Shown: positions 41,065 through 50,896, numbered from the stretch's first letter. The stretch: 60,832 nucleotides of DNA from an uncultured Prevotellaceae bacterium (GCA_947168045.1 CAMVKN010000019.1:1-60832), one strand, 5' to 3'. The notes: a model not told the origin generated them from the sequence alone. Numbers and translations are program-made.

Positions 41065-41979
41065 ATGAAATTTATTAATAAGATAGTTGATTTATTGCAT
41101 ACCAATAAATTGTTACTAGTTTCATTAGTGTTACAGAAATATGGATGCTTCATTCCTGATAGTCTATATTTGCGTTGGATTTTTTACTGCCGCATGGGTT
41201 ATAAATTGAATTTGAAGAACCCAAGGTCATTCAGTGAAAAATTACAATGGCTAAAAATCAATAATCGAAAAGAAATATACACTTCTATCGTCGATAAATT
41301 TGAGGTAAAACAATATATTGCAGATAGGATAGGAGATTCGTTCGTTATCCCAACCTTGGGGGTATGGGATACATGTGAGGAGATTGATTGGAAAAAATTG
41401 CCTTTGCAGTTTGTGTTGAAAACCACACATGGTGGTGGCGGCTCTGGAGTTATCGTTTGTAAGGATAAGAACTCATTAGACCAAGAAGAAACAGTTTGTC
41501 AATTGTCAAAAGCACTAAAACACAATATTTATACCGAATTTAGAGAGTGGCCATATAAAAACATTAAGCCTAGAATTATTGCAGAGAAGTATATGACACA
41601 AGAAGACGGCTCAAGTTTAATTGACTATAAGTTCTTCTGTTTTAATGGACAACCGAAATTTCTTTATGTTAGGAACTCAGGCCCTCATCCATCAATAAAC
41701 TATATGACGATGGATTGGAAGCCAGTTCCTTTCAAACGCTCGGATTGTTTACCTTCTGATATACTGCCCATAAAACCTTTGACATTTGAAGAAATGGAAG
41801 TAATCGCGAGTAAACTTTCCCAAGATTTTCCGTTTGTTAGAGTTGACTTATATGAAATTTGTGGTCATGTTTATTTTTCAGAATTAACTTTCTATCCAAG
41901 TAGCGGTTTACTCCCTTTTGAACCTCAAGAATGGGATTTTAAAATAGGAAAATTATTGTCACTCACTAACAACAATTGA
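41065..41979 (+). CDS. TupA-like ATP-grasp protein
   Basis: A 304-residue protein with the pattern of the TupA-like ATP-grasp family found in polysaccharide and teichuronopeptide loci: NLKNPRSFSEKLQWLKINNR, VDKFEVKQYI, FVLKTTHGGGGSGVIVC (phosphate-binding loop), KPRIIAEKYM, IDYKFFCFNGQPKFLYV, and FVRVDLYEI near the end. Members are thought to ligate amino acids or similar groups to uronic acids or other glycan parts, which fits the UDP-sugar dehydrogenase in the same locus. The exact reaction is unknown. Confidence 0.85.
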   Translation: MKFINKIVDLLHTNKLLLVSLVLQKYGCFIPDSLYLRWIFYCRMGYKLNLKNPRSFSEKLQWLKINNRKEIYTSIVDKFEVKQYIADRIGDSFVIPTLGVWDTCEEIDWKKLPLQFVLKTTHGGGGSGVIVCKDKNSLDQEETVCQLSKALKHNIYTEFREWPYKNIKPRIIAEKYMTQEDGSSLIDYKFFCFNGQPKFLYVRNSGPHPSINYMTMDWKPVPFKRSDCLPSDILPIKPLTFEEMEVIASKLSQDFPFVRVDLYEICGHVYFSELTFYPSSGLLPFEPQEWDFKIGKLLSLTNNN

Positions 41980-41984
41980 AAAAT

Positions 41985-42566
41985 ATGATAAAAAACAAGA
42001 CAGACCTAAAAAGGTATATATTACAAGATCGAAAATTAAATGGATTTGGTGTGAAAAGGTCGTTTCAAGATTTTCTTAAGGAATTATTGTTTCCCAATTC
42101 AATTACAGTACTTCGCTACATGCGAAAATTAGAATACTATACTAATGTAAAAGTCTTTGGGGCTTTTTTTTTCAAGGAATACTATTATTTCAAATATAGG
42201 AAAGCTTCTAGAAAACTTGGTTATTCCATAGCAATTAACACCTGTGGCCCAGGATTGTCGTTACCGCATTACGGTACTATTATTATTAGTGGGCATGCTA
42301 GGATTGGATGCAATTGTAGAATTCATGCATGTGTGAATATTGGAGCAAGCGCAGGAAAAGAAATCGCACCAACAATAGGAGACAATGTTTATATTGGACC
42401 TAGTTGTGTTTTATATGGTGCCATTGTAATTGGAAGTAATAACACAATTGGGGCTAACGCAACAGTAAACAAATCGTTTACAGAAGAACATGTTGTTATT
42501 GCGGGAAGCCCTGCAACAATTGTAAAACGAGACTATCCCAACTGGCTTGAATTTAACAGAATATGA
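41985..42566 (+). CDS. Serine O-acetyltransferase-like hexapeptide protein
   Basis: The start is taken at the ATG at 41985 (MIKNKTDLKRYIL), six bases after the preceding stop, instead of a TTG at 41976. The 193-residue product has an N-terminal helical part and the left-handed beta helix of CysE: GPGLSLPHYGTIIISGHARI, CRIHACVNIGASAGKEIAPT, GDNVYIGPSCVLYGAIVIG, VIAGSPATIVKRDY. It is a second acetyltransferase of the locus, probably acting on a sugar. It overlaps the next gene by four bases. Confidence 0.87.
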   Translation: MIKNKTDLKRYILQDRKLNGFGVKRSFQDFLKELLFPNSITVLRYMRKLEYYTNVKVFGAFFFKEYYYFKYRKASRKLGYSIAINTCGPGLSLPHYGTIIISGHARIGCNCRIHACVNIGASAGKEIAPTIGDNVYIGPSCVLYGAIVIGSNNTIGANATVNKSFTEEHVVIAGSPATIVKRDYPNWLEFNRI

Positions 42567-43690
42567 ATATTTGTATAGTATCTTATATGTATCCGAATAA
42601 ATATAGTAGTTCGGATCAAGTATTTGTAAAGATGCTTGTTGACGAATTTGCTCGTCAAGGTCATAAATGCGTTGTTGTGTGTCCCTTTAATACACTTCAT
42701 TATCGACATGTTAGTAAGGGAAGCTATTCTTATAGTGTAGGTACTAATGAGGTTAGAGTAGTTTGTCCTAACTACATATCTGCATCTAATATAAAATTTT
42801 GTTCATTTAATGTTTCTGATTTTCTTCATAAGCATGCAATAAATAAGGCATTAAAAAAAATGAAGTTTACACCCGATATAATTTATTGCCATTTTTGGAA
42901 GCAAGGACTAAAAGCGTACCCATTTGCAAGAAAAAACAAAATACCTTTATTCGTGGCATCTGGAGAATGTGAAATTTTTGTCAACAACAAAACGGGAGAT
43001 ATCAGCGACTTTACTGACTACGTGAAAGGAGTAATCTGTGTATCAACAAAAAACAAGGAGGAAAGTATTGAAAAGAAATTAACGATACCAGAAAAATGTT
43101 ATGTTGTCCCCAATTCCATTAATAACAATCTTTTCAAGGTCATGGATAAAGAAAAATGTCGAGTTGATCTTGGACTCCCAAAAGATAAGTTTATTATAGC
43201 ATTTGTTGGTTGGTTTGCAAATCGAAAAGGAAGTAAACGAGTTTCTGATGCCATATCGAGAATTGATAAAAATGATGTATATTCGCTTTTCATTGGTTCA
43301 GGAATTGATTTACCCAAATGCAATAATGTGTTATTTACAGGAAAAGTAAATCATGATATTCTGCCTAAGTTTCTTAATGCTGCTGATGCCTTCGTCCTCC
43401 CAACTTTACAAGAGGGATGCTGCAATGCTATAATTGAAGCTATGGCATGTGGACTTCCAATCATTTCATCGAATCTGCCTTTTAACTGGGATGTCCTTAA
43501 TGAAAGGAATTCTATCATGATAGACCCAATGAGTATTGATGAAATACAAAAAGCCATAACCACATTAAGGGATGATGTCAAATTAAGAAATGAGATGAGC
43601 ATATCTTCTCAGGAATCTGCCAAAGAATTAACAATTGGTGAGCGTGCAAAAAAAATAATCAACTTTATAGAGTCTCAGATTTCATTGTAA
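42563..43690 (+). CDS. Glycosyltransferase family 4
   Basis: A 375-residue GT-B transferase. N-terminal domain: CIVSYMYPNKYSSSDQVFVK, PDIIYCHFW; C-terminal donor-binding domain: FVGWFANRKGSKRVSDAI, LFTGKVNHDILPKFLNAAD, and LPTLQEGCCNAIIEAMACGL with the EX7E-type signature of retaining GT4 enzymes. It overlaps the acetyltransferase by ATGA and is followed after one base by another GT4. Sugar specificity unknown. Confidence 0.9.
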   Translation: MNICIVSYMYPNKYSSSDQVFVKMLVDEFARQGHKCVVVCPFNTLHYRHVSKGSYSYSVGTNEVRVVCPNYISASNIKFCSFNVSDFLHKHAINKALKKMKFTPDIIYCHFWKQGLKAYPFARKNKIPLFVASGECEIFVNNKTGDISDFTDYVKGVICVSTKNKEESIEKKLTIPEKCYVVPNSINNNLFKVMDKEKCRVDLGLPKDKFIIAFVGWFANRKGSKRVSDAISRIDKNDVYSLFIGSGIDLPKCNNVLFTGKVNHDILPKFLNAADAFVLPTLQEGCCNAIIEAMACGLPIISSNLPFNWDVLNERNSIMIDPMSIDEIQKAITTLRDDVKLRNEMSISSQESAKELTIGERAKKIINFIESQISL

Positions 43691-43691
43691 A

Positions 43692-44837
43692 ATGCAGATT
43701 GTTTTTTTTTCAAATTATTTTAATCATCATCAGTTGCATTTAGCTGATGCATTTAATGCTATAGATGATGTTGATTTTATTTTTGTTGCAGATCATACAG
43801 TACCCGGATTTAGAAAGGAATTAGGTTACAGTTCATTTGACAGGCCATATTTGATTGTTTTAGACAACTCCGAAAAGAAAGAAGAAGCATTTGTTTTATC
43901 AAAAACAGCAGATGTTGCTATTTTTATAAACAGTAGCATGGAATCATATCTGGAGGCTAGACTAAAGACAAATAAATTAACCTTCTTATACTCAGAACGT
44001 TGGTTTAAGAAGAAATACATGCTTAATTTGTTATCTCCTCGGCTGTGGAGGCAGATATTTACGTACTTCAAATTCCGTAAAAACAAACAGTACATGCTTT
44101 GTGCTAGTGCTTATGCTGCAAATGATTACTATTTGTTGGGTATGTATAAAAATAAATGTTATAAATGGGCGTATTTTACAGAAGTAAATGATATCGATAT
44201 AAACAAAATACTACAAGACAAACGACAAAAACGCATAAAGATTATGTGGTGTTCTCGTTTCATTGATTGGAAACACCCAGAGCTGATAGTAAAGTTAGCG
44301 TCCAAACTAAAACGAGATGGCTACGATTTTGAGATAAATATGTTTGGTAACGGTCCGTTAATAGAAGATATTAAAGACAAAATTAATGAATGTTCTTTGA
44401 CCGATTGTGTTTGTGTGAAAGGCAGTGTGCAGAATAATGAAATTCTATCACAAATGCGACAACACAATGTTTTTATTTTCACAAGTGATCAGAATGAGGG
44501 ATGGGGAGCCGTGGCAAATGAAGCTATGAGCAATGGATGTACATTGGTTGGATCTGACGCTATAGGTTCTGTTCCCTTTCTGGTTAAAGATGGAAAGAAC
44601 GGATTCAGTTTTAGGTCAAAGGATGTGAATAGTCTTTATGGTAAGATAAAAATACTTTTAGACGACAGAAAATTATGTGAAGAATTTGCGAAAAAAGCAT
44701 ATGCTGACATGAAAAATTGTTGGTCGCCACAGCAAGCAGCTATTAGATTTGTTAATCTTTCGAAGAGCCTTCAAGGAGAGACTTGCATTCATTATACTGA
44801 AGGGCCATGTAGTTTAGCTACTCCTCATAAATTATAA
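43692..44837 (+). CDS. Glycosyltransferase family 4
   Basis: A 381-residue GT-B transferase. The N-terminal half begins with IVFFSNYFNHHQLHLADAF, a start often seen in this subgroup. The C-terminal half has MWCSRFIDWKHPELIVKLAS, MFGNGPLIEDIKDKI and FTSDQNEGWGAVANEAMSNG with the conserved Glu pair. It is one of five glycosyltransferases in the locus. Its gene is AT-rich (about one third GC by eye), like its neighbours from 39 to 47 kb. Confidence 0.9.
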   Translation: MQIVFFSNYFNHHQLHLADAFNAIDDVDFIFVADHTVPGFRKELGYSSFDRPYLIVLDNSEKKEEAFVLSKTADVAIFINSSMESYLEARLKTNKLTFLYSERWFKKKYMLNLLSPRLWRQIFTYFKFRKNKQYMLCASAYAANDYYLLGMYKNKCYKWAYFTEVNDIDINKILQDKRQKRIKIMWCSRFIDWKHPELIVKLASKLKRDGYDFEINMFGNGPLIEDIKDKINECSLTDCVCVKGSVQNNEILSQMRQHNVFIFTSDQNEGWGAVANEAMSNGCTLVGSDAIGSVPFLVKDGKNGFSFRSKDVNSLYGKIKILLDDRKLCEEFAKKAYADMKNCWSPQQAAIRFVNLSKSLQGETCIHYTEGPCSLATPHKL

Positions 44838-44848
44838 TTGAATAAATA

Positions 44849-45991
44849 ATGAAAATTAAAACATCTAAAGGTTTCCTGGAATACACTTCTCATCTTCTGT
44901 ACTTCGGCAATCATAAAGTAAAGGCAGAGAGCATGTTAGATAATATCCGTACACTCACAGCATATATGGATAAAATAGACATAAACTGGGGGCCTGCATT
45001 TGGTTCATTGATTGGCATTGTCCGTAATGACGGCTTCTTACCATGGAATCCCGTGTTCGACATATACATTCTTAAAGAAGACGAAGAACGTTTTAAGGAT
45101 ATCTTGTGGCTCTTATTAGATGCGGGCTTTGAACTTGTACGATACGAACGTAGAGGGCTATATTATTTACGTAGGAATGATGAATGGATAAAAGTATTTG
45201 TTCTTCACAAAATATCTGCAGACGTTAGGCATACAGGAGGAACAGATTTTATTCACGAGAAATACATACAAAACACTGCAAAATGGGACTTTAAGGGGAT
45301 AATGCTGAATGTTCCTCAGGATGTGGATGAGTATCTTTCATTCCAATATGGGGACTGGACTACACCACTGCAGACAGTTTGGTATAAGAAAAATCTGTTA
45401 TCAAGGTATTCGCATTGGTTTTGGACATGGATACAAGATCATTTGCCAGACTCATTATACTATTCGTGGATATATTACCATAGAAAGAAAGATTTCTTTT
45501 TTTTCAAAAACAAGTGCCAATTAGCAGGAATTCCATTGCCAGCTAATGTTCAATTAGCAAGTATGAAGCCTCGCAAATATAAGAAAATCTTGACAGTTGG
45601 TGTATACGACTTACTTCACAAAGGACATGTTGAACTTTTCAGACGAGCCAAAGGGCTTGGTGACTATTTAATAGTAGCAGCACAAGATAGTGATTTTATC
45701 CTGAAATACAAACCAACTGCTAAAGTGATGAATACAACTGATGATAGGAAATATATGATTAAAGCAATTCGATATGTCGATGAAGTAATAACATATACGG
45801 ATGTTGATAAGATAGTTCAAGAAATAGATTTTGATGTTTTTGTAACAGGTCCCGATCAATGTCATGCCGGTTTTAAACGGGCTATTCTATGGTGTGAAGA
45901 AAACGGGAAGGAACATTTAGTACTTGGAAGAACAGATGGAGTAAGTAGTAGCGAGTTGAAAGCAAAAATTGCAGAAAAAACCAGAAAATAG
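44849..45991 (+). CDS. LicD-like domain fused to a glycerol-3-phosphate/ethanolamine-type cytidylyltransferase
   Basis: A 380-residue two-domain protein. Residues about 1-220 follow the LicD/fukutin nucleotidyltransferase pattern (FGSLIGIVRNDGFLPWN), but the usual WDDDID metal site is replaced by WNPVFDIYIL, so the first Asp residues are lost. Residues about 245-375 are a cytidylyltransferase of TagD/Pcy type: KILTVGVYDLLHKGHVELF with the HxGH site, and RTDGVSSSELK in the place of the RTxGISTT signature. Such an enzyme makes CDP-glycerol, CDP-ethanolamine or a similar donor. The next gene is a LicD protein with an intact site that could use this donor to decorate the polysaccharide. Confidence 0.85.
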   Translation: MKIKTSKGFLEYTSHLLYFGNHKVKAESMLDNIRTLTAYMDKIDINWGPAFGSLIGIVRNDGFLPWNPVFDIYILKEDEERFKDILWLLLDAGFELVRYERRGLYYLRRNDEWIKVFVLHKISADVRHTGGTDFIHEKYIQNTAKWDFKGIMLNVPQDVDEYLSFQYGDWTTPLQTVWYKKNLLSRYSHWFWTWIQDHLPDSLYYSWIYYHRKKDFFFFKNKCQLAGIPLPANVQLASMKPRKYKKILTVGVYDLLHKGHVELFRRAKGLGDYLIVAAQDSDFILKYKPTAKVMNTTDDRKYMIKAIRYVDEVITYTDVDKIVQEIDFDVFVTGPDQCHAGFKRAILWCEENGKEHLVLGRTDGVSSSELKAKIAEKTRK

Positions 45992-45992
45992 A

Positions 45993-46790
45993 ATGAAAAA
46001 GATAGAACTTGATGAATTGAAAGTACTTCAGATGGATATTCTAGAAGTAATTCAAAATTTTTGCTCTGAAAAACAAATTGACTATAGTTTGGGATGTGGC
46101 TCATTGTTAGGTGCAGTCAGACATAAAGGTTATATTCCATGGGATGATGACATAGATATATATATATTACGAAAAGATTATGATAAACTTATCTGTCAAT
46201 TCCCTAAAGTGTTTAACAACATTAGTATAGCTTCTATAGAGAGAGAGCCTCTATGGGAGAAACCATATGCAAAAGCTTATAACAATCAGACTATTTTTAA
46301 TGAAGGTGCATACAAAATACCAATTGGGGTGAACATTGATATTTTCCCAATAGATAAGGTGCCTTCAAGTACCCTTTCCTGGATTCTTTTTAACAAGATT
46401 AGAAAAGTACTCCATCGGCTTTATGAATCAAAATACGAACAGTTCAAAAAAGATAGAAAACTGTACAGAAACATCGTTTTATTGATGTGCAAACTATTAG
46501 TTCTTCCATTCAGTGCAAAGAAGATATGCTTTTTTTTTGATTGGTACATAAAAAGATACAACGATACAGACAGTGAATATGTATTTGAGTCTTGTCAAGG
46601 TATGTTGCAGAAAAACAGGTTTGAAATTAAGAATATGTTTTCTTTTATTGACCTACCTTTTGAAGATAGATTTTTTAAAGGAATGAAAGATTACGATGAG
46701 TACTTGAAAAATGGTTTTGGTGACTATATGAAGTTGCCTCCTATTGAAAAACGGGTATCTCATCATATAATTAACGCTTGGTGGAAATAA
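45993..46790 (+). CDS. LicD-family phosphotransferase
   Basis: Start at the ATG at 45993 (MKKIELDELKVLQMDIL), one base after the previous stop; an in-frame TTG 24 bases upstream is inside that gene. The 265-residue product has the intact LicD active site, LGCGSLLGAVRHKGYIPWDD followed by DIDIYILRKDYD. LicD-type enzymes transfer phosphocholine or related phospho-alcohol groups from a CDP-linked donor to a glycan. The donor-making partner would be the fusion protein upstream. Confidence 0.9.
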   Translation: MKKIELDELKVLQMDILEVIQNFCSEKQIDYSLGCGSLLGAVRHKGYIPWDDDIDIYILRKDYDKLICQFPKVFNNISIASIEREPLWEKPYAKAYNNQTIFNEGAYKIPIGVNIDIFPIDKVPSSTLSWILFNKIRKVLHRLYESKYEQFKKDRKLYRNIVLLMCKLLVLPFSAKKICFFFDWYIKRYNDTDSEYVFESCQGMLQKNRFEIKNMFSFIDLPFEDRFFKGMKDYDEYLKNGFGDYMKLPPIEKRVSHHIINAWWK

Positions 46791-46796
46791 TATATT

Positions 46797-48014
46797 ATGC
46801 CTACATTATTACAAATAAATACCACCTTAAACCAAGGCTCAACAGGCCGTATAGCTGAGCAAATCGCTTTATTAGCAGAAAAAAATGGATGGGAGTGTTA
46901 TATTGCACATGGAGGACGCTATGTTGGCAGAAGCGAGATAAAATCTATTCGAATTAGTTCAAAATACGATAATTTTTATCATGCGATTGCTGGTGAGTTC
47001 TTGGGAAGACATGGTCTTGCCTCTACTCAGGCCACAAAGCACTTTGTTGATAAGATAGATAGATTAAAGCCAGACATTATTCATTTACATAATATTCACG
47101 GCTATTATCTTAATTATCAAGTATTATTTGAATATTTAGCTATATCCAACATTCCAATTGTTTGGACGCTACACGACTGTTGGTCGTTTACAGGTCACTG
47201 TACACATTTTGACAATTTCGGTTGTGATAAGTGGAAAATCGAATGTGGGAATTGTCCTCTTTTAATGGCACAATATAAATCAAGAATTTTTGATAGAAGC
47301 AGGAAAAATTACCTATTAAAGAAAGAGTTGTATAACCAACTACAAAATGTAACTATTGTACCTGTGTCGAATTGGCTTGGCGGATTGGTTTCAAAATCCA
47401 TTTTGGGTCATTTCCCGATAGAAGTAATTCATAATGGAATAAACATAGATTTATTCAAGCCGTTAGAGAATACCATCCGAGAAACGTATAAAATAGACTC
47501 AAACAAGACAATAATACTTGGGGTTGTTGGCTCTGGTTTTGATAATGAAAAAGGGAAGCTTGAGTTTATTGAATTAGCAAAGAGGGAGGATCTACAAATT
47601 ATTTTAGTAGGTCTTTCAGGAGACGATACAAAAGGTCTTCCCGATAGTATCATCAAGATAGAAAGGACACAAAGCCAAAGAGAGTTAGCTGAATTCTACT
47701 CTGCGGCTGATGTATTTATAAACCCGACATATAATGATACTTTTCCCACAACTAATTTAGAAGCTTTAGCTTGCGGAACACCTGTTGTGACATACCGAAC
47801 AGGAGGAAGTCCAGAGGCAATAGATGAGCTTACCGGGATTGTAATAGAAAAAGGTGATATAGATGGACTCATAGCCGCGATAGAGATGTTGCGGGAAAAA
47901 GGGAAAGGGTATTATACGAAAGCATGCCGTATGAGGGCAAAGCGTTGTTTCAATAAAGATGAACGCTTCGCTGACTATATAAAACTATATGATCGTATTT
48001 TAAATAGCAAATAG
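46797..48014 (+). CDS. Glycosyltransferase family 4, WcaC-like
   Basis: A 405-residue GT-B transferase. LLQINTTLNQGSTGRIAEQI, PDIIHLHNIHGYYLNYQVLF, IVWTLHDCWSFTGHCTHFDN and a Cys-rich insert (CDKWKIECGNCP) are typical of the WcaC-type colanic-acid transferase subgroup. The C-terminal domain has VFINPTYNDTFPTTNLEALA and GTPVVTYRTGGSPEAID. Specificity unknown. Confidence 0.92.
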   Translation: MPTLLQINTTLNQGSTGRIAEQIALLAEKNGWECYIAHGGRYVGRSEIKSIRISSKYDNFYHAIAGEFLGRHGLASTQATKHFVDKIDRLKPDIIHLHNIHGYYLNYQVLFEYLAISNIPIVWTLHDCWSFTGHCTHFDNFGCDKWKIECGNCPLLMAQYKSRIFDRSRKNYLLKKELYNQLQNVTIVPVSNWLGGLVSKSILGHFPIEVIHNGINIDLFKPLENTIRETYKIDSNKTIILGVVGSGFDNEKGKLEFIELAKREDLQIILVGLSGDDTKGLPDSIIKIERTQSQRELAEFYSAADVFINPTYNDTFPTTNLEALACGTPVVTYRTGGSPEAIDELTGIVIEKGDIDGLIAAIEMLREKGKGYYTKACRMRAKRCFNKDERFADYIKLYDRILNSK

Positions 48015-48022
48015 TAATTCCT

Positions 48023-49030
48023 ATGATTATACTTATCGGAGCTGCTAGTTTTATTGGTGTACATACTGTCACCGAACTGGTTAGCCAGGGATGTGAAGTG
48101 CTAGTAACTGGAAGAAAGGACAAATTCAAGGGGCACTATGACAAGCTAGGGGTAAAGTACGTTAATCTTGACCTTAATAACGAGGCAGATTTTGAACAAT
48201 TACCAAAAGCGGGAGTGGAAGGGGTTATACTACTTGCAGGCCTTCTCCCTGCCAACGCCCCAGTGAATCTTGACGAGGACGAAAATGCGGCGGACTACTT
48301 CCACATTAATGTGATAGGCACTATCAATGTGCTGGAGTATTGCCGCAAGAATGGTATCAAACGGGTAATTTCGACCTGCTCATACGCTGATGTGCGGGGA
48401 GCATGGAGTGCAACAAAACGTATCACCGAGGATGAGCCTCGTAACTTTATCTATACGGGCGATCATGCCGTATACGTTATCTCAAAGAATGCAGCTAACG
48501 ACGTGATGGAGTACTACAACCAGCAGCACGGGATGAAGAATGCCGTATTCCGGTTCCCTACGGTATTTGGCATCACTCCTCACATGTCGCTATTTGTGAA
48601 TGGTGAGATGAAGAAGTCTGGCTTCCAAATCTTTATGGAGAAAGCAGAAAAGGCAGAGGACATCACTGTTTTTGGCAATCCCAAGATGATTCGTGATGTA
48701 GGATATGTGAAAGATATTGCCCACGCTTTCTATTTAGCGATTAAGAGTGAGAACACTTACGGACTCTACAACATGACTGCAGGAAATGGTGTTACGCTCC
48801 AGGAACAGGCAGAAGTGATGCGTGATGTATTTGGGCCAGCTGACGGACGAAGGAGCAAAATTGTCTATAAGCCCGAGGTACAAAACAACACACCTTCTTA
48901 TTTGTTCTCTATGGAGAAGGCAAAAAGAGATTTTGGTTTTGAACCTAAGTTTAAAACTTATCGTCAGATGATGGAGGATTTCAAGAAGGACTGGGATAAC
49001 AACTTATATCGCGATTTATTCAAGTATTGA
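48023..49030 (+). CDS. NAD-dependent nucleotide-sugar epimerase/dehydratase
   Basis: A 335-residue extended short-chain dehydrogenase: ILIGAASFIGVHTVTELVSQ (Rossmann motif with Ala replacing one Gly), VILLAGLLPANAP, STCSYADVRGAW, and the active-site YVISKNAAND (YxxxK). The product is a modified sugar nucleotide for the repeat unit; epimerase, reductase and dehydratase cannot be told apart here. It is 8 bases after the GT4 gene, and GC content rises again from this gene on. Confidence 0.88.
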   Translation: MIILIGAASFIGVHTVTELVSQGCEVLVTGRKDKFKGHYDKLGVKYVNLDLNNEADFEQLPKAGVEGVILLAGLLPANAPVNLDEDENAADYFHINVIGTINVLEYCRKNGIKRVISTCSYADVRGAWSATKRITEDEPRNFIYTGDHAVYVISKNAANDVMEYYNQQHGMKNAVFRFPTVFGITPHMSLFVNGEMKKSGFQIFMEKAEKAEDITVFGNPKMIRDVGYVKDIAHAFYLAIKSENTYGLYNMTAGNGVTLQEQAEVMRDVFGPADGRRSKIVYKPEVQNNTPSYLFSMEKAKRDFGFEPKFKTYRQMMEDFKKDWDNNLYRDLFKY

Positions 49031-49065
49031 TTTCGAACAGGAATCGCACTAAGATAACGATTTTT

Positions 49066-49653
49066 ATGTATACGCACTTCTTTAAGCGATTGATAGATTT
49101 TATCATCGCTCTTATAGCTTTTCCCTTTGTTCTGTTGCTGTGTCTATTTGTATGGATTGCTATAAAATTAGATGATGGTGGCCCACTGTTCCACATGGCA
49201 TCACGTATCGGTAAAGGTGGACGGATATTCAAGATGTATAAGTTCCGCTCAATGATTGTGAATGCTCCAGACCTGCGGATGGAGGATGGCAGCACATATA
49301 ATGCGGAGGATGACCCTCGTGTGACTAAAGTGGGACGATTCCTAAGGAAAACTAGTCTGGATGAGATCCCTCAGTTGCTGAATGTTCTGAAAGGTGATAT
49401 GGCATTGATAGGACCGAGGCCAGATTCAGCTTTCTATTTGGAGCATTATACTCCCGAGGAAAGAGTGATACTGACAGTTCGTCCAGGTATTACAGGATGG
49501 AATCAAGCTGTTAATCGCAATTCGGTGGGAACGAAAGAGAAATTACAGGCAGATATTTATTATGTAGAACATCTGTCGTTTCTGTTTGACTGCAAGGTGA
49601 TTTGGCTGACGATAAAGACGGTACTTTCACATAAAGACGTCTACAGGGCATAG
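49066..49653 (+). CDS. Initiating undecaprenyl-phosphate sugar phosphotransferase (PglC/WcaJ C-terminal type)
   Basis: Start taken at the ATG at 49066 (MYTHFFKRLIDFIIALIAF); a TTG at 49027 would overlap the upstream gene. The 195-residue monotopic enzyme has one N-terminal membrane helix (about 7-32) and the conserved block SRIGKGGRIFKMYKFRSM, TSLDEIPQLLNVLKGDMALI, GPRP. It transfers a sugar-1-phosphate to undecaprenyl phosphate, starting synthesis of the repeat unit at the inner membrane. Its size matches the small PglC-like class rather than WbaP. Confidence 0.92.
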   Translation: MYTHFFKRLIDFIIALIAFPFVLLLCLFVWIAIKLDDGGPLFHMASRIGKGGRIFKMYKFRSMIVNAPDLRMEDGSTYNAEDDPRVTKVGRFLRKTSLDEIPQLLNVLKGDMALIGPRPDSAFYLEHYTPEERVILTVRPGITGWNQAVNRNSVGTKEKLQADIYYVEHLSFLFDCKVIWLTIKTVLSHKDVYRA

Positions 49654-49699
49654 AAACGAAAGAAGAAGGGAAAAGACGAACAACTAGAAAAAAAAGCTG

Positions 49700-50896
49700 A
49701 TGAAAAAGCTTATGGTACTGGCAGCGGGGCTGCTGCAGATTCCCGTCATCAAGAAGGCGAAAGAAATGGGGCATTTTGTCATTGCTGTGGATGACGACCC
49801 TAATGCTCCAGGTATGGCACTGGCGGATAAGGCTATTGTTCCGGGCGGTCTGATGAACGAGGAGAAGATGGTGGAAATCGCCAAGGAGGAAAAGATTGAC
49901 GGAGTGATACATCCTTGCTCTGAGGTGGCGATGAACGTCATGGGGCGTATCAATGATGAGTTGGGACTAAGTGGCGTTACGAAAGAGGCAGCTATACGGG
50001 CTACCAACAAGCATCTGATGAGGGTGGCCTTCGAGACGTATGGTGCTCCCAGCCCGCAGTCGAGGTGTTTCAATAATGTCGATGTGGCTTGGGGCGCTTT
50101 CTGTACTGATTTCCAAGGAGATGCAATCTTGAAGCCTTCGCGGAACAGCGGAAGTAGGGGCATTGCCAAGATTTCCGAGAGTATAGAAGGAGCGGAGTTT
50201 GCCAGGCTCTTTGAGCGGGCAAAAGAGGAGAGCCGAGATAAGAGCGTGATGCTGGAGCAGTTTGTGGAAGGACCGGAGTTTAGCGTGGAGATTATAGTCT
50301 GGGACGAAGACATTCATGTTTTGCAGGTTACTGACAAAAAGACCACAGAGGCACCGTATTTCGTGGAGCTTGGGCATAGTCAGCCTTCGATGTTTCCACA
50401 AAATATCGTTGAGGCCGTAAAACGTGCTGCTGTGATGGGAGTGAGAGCATTGAAGGTGAACAACTGCGCCTGCCATGCAGAAATAAAAGTTCAAGATGGG
50501 CAAGCATATATTATGGAAATAGGAGCCAGACTTGGAGGAGACTTTATCTCTACTGAATTGACACATTTGAGCACAGGCATTGATATGGTGGCGGCTGCCA
50601 TTAATGTGGCTCTTGGTATTGCTCCCGATCTGGAGCCTGTGGCAGAGCCACAAGGAGTGGCTATTCGCTACTTTACTCCCAAACCAGGAAAGGTGGTTTG
50701 CATTGAGGATACCCAGTTACTTCACCGGCCGGAAGTTTACGATTCAGAAATCTATGTGAAGTTAGGCGATGATGTTAAAGAGGTAAAATCGAGTTTGAAC
50801 CGATCTGGGCATGTAATCGTGACAGCGCCAACCTCTATGGAGGCTATTTCTATAGCTGAGGCGTTAATTGAAGATGTAAAAATTCTGACTGAATGA
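49700..50896 (+). CDS. ATP-grasp ligase
   Basis: A 398-residue protein with MKKLMVLAAGLLQIPVIKKA and VIAVDDDPNAPGMALADKAI (nucleotide-binding pre-grasp domain), the ATP-grasp core AILKPSRNSGSRGIAKI and VMLEQFVEGPEFSVEIIV, and HAEIKVQDGQAYIMEIGARL with metal-binding residues. It resembles carbamoyl-phosphate-synthase/PurK-type ligases that join a carboxylate to an amine. In a capsule locus with uronic acid synthesis it may amidate or aminoacylate a sugar acid (inference). The next gene overlaps its stop by four bases. Confidence 0.88.
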   Translation: MKKLMVLAAGLLQIPVIKKAKEMGHFVIAVDDDPNAPGMALADKAIVPGGLMNEEKMVEIAKEEKIDGVIHPCSEVAMNVMGRINDELGLSGVTKEAAIRATNKHLMRVAFETYGAPSPQSRCFNNVDVAWGAFCTDFQGDAILKPSRNSGSRGIAKISESIEGAEFARLFERAKEESRDKSVMLEQFVEGPEFSVEIIVWDEDIHVLQVTDKKTTEAPYFVELGHSQPSMFPQNIVEAVKRAAVMGVRALKVNNCACHAEIKVQDGQAYIMEIGARLGGDFISTELTHLSTGIDMVAAAINVALGIAPDLEPVAEPQGVAIRYFTPKPGKVVCIEDTQLLHRPEVYDSEIYVKLGDDVKEVKSSLNRSGHVIVTAPTSMEAISIAEALIEDVKILTE

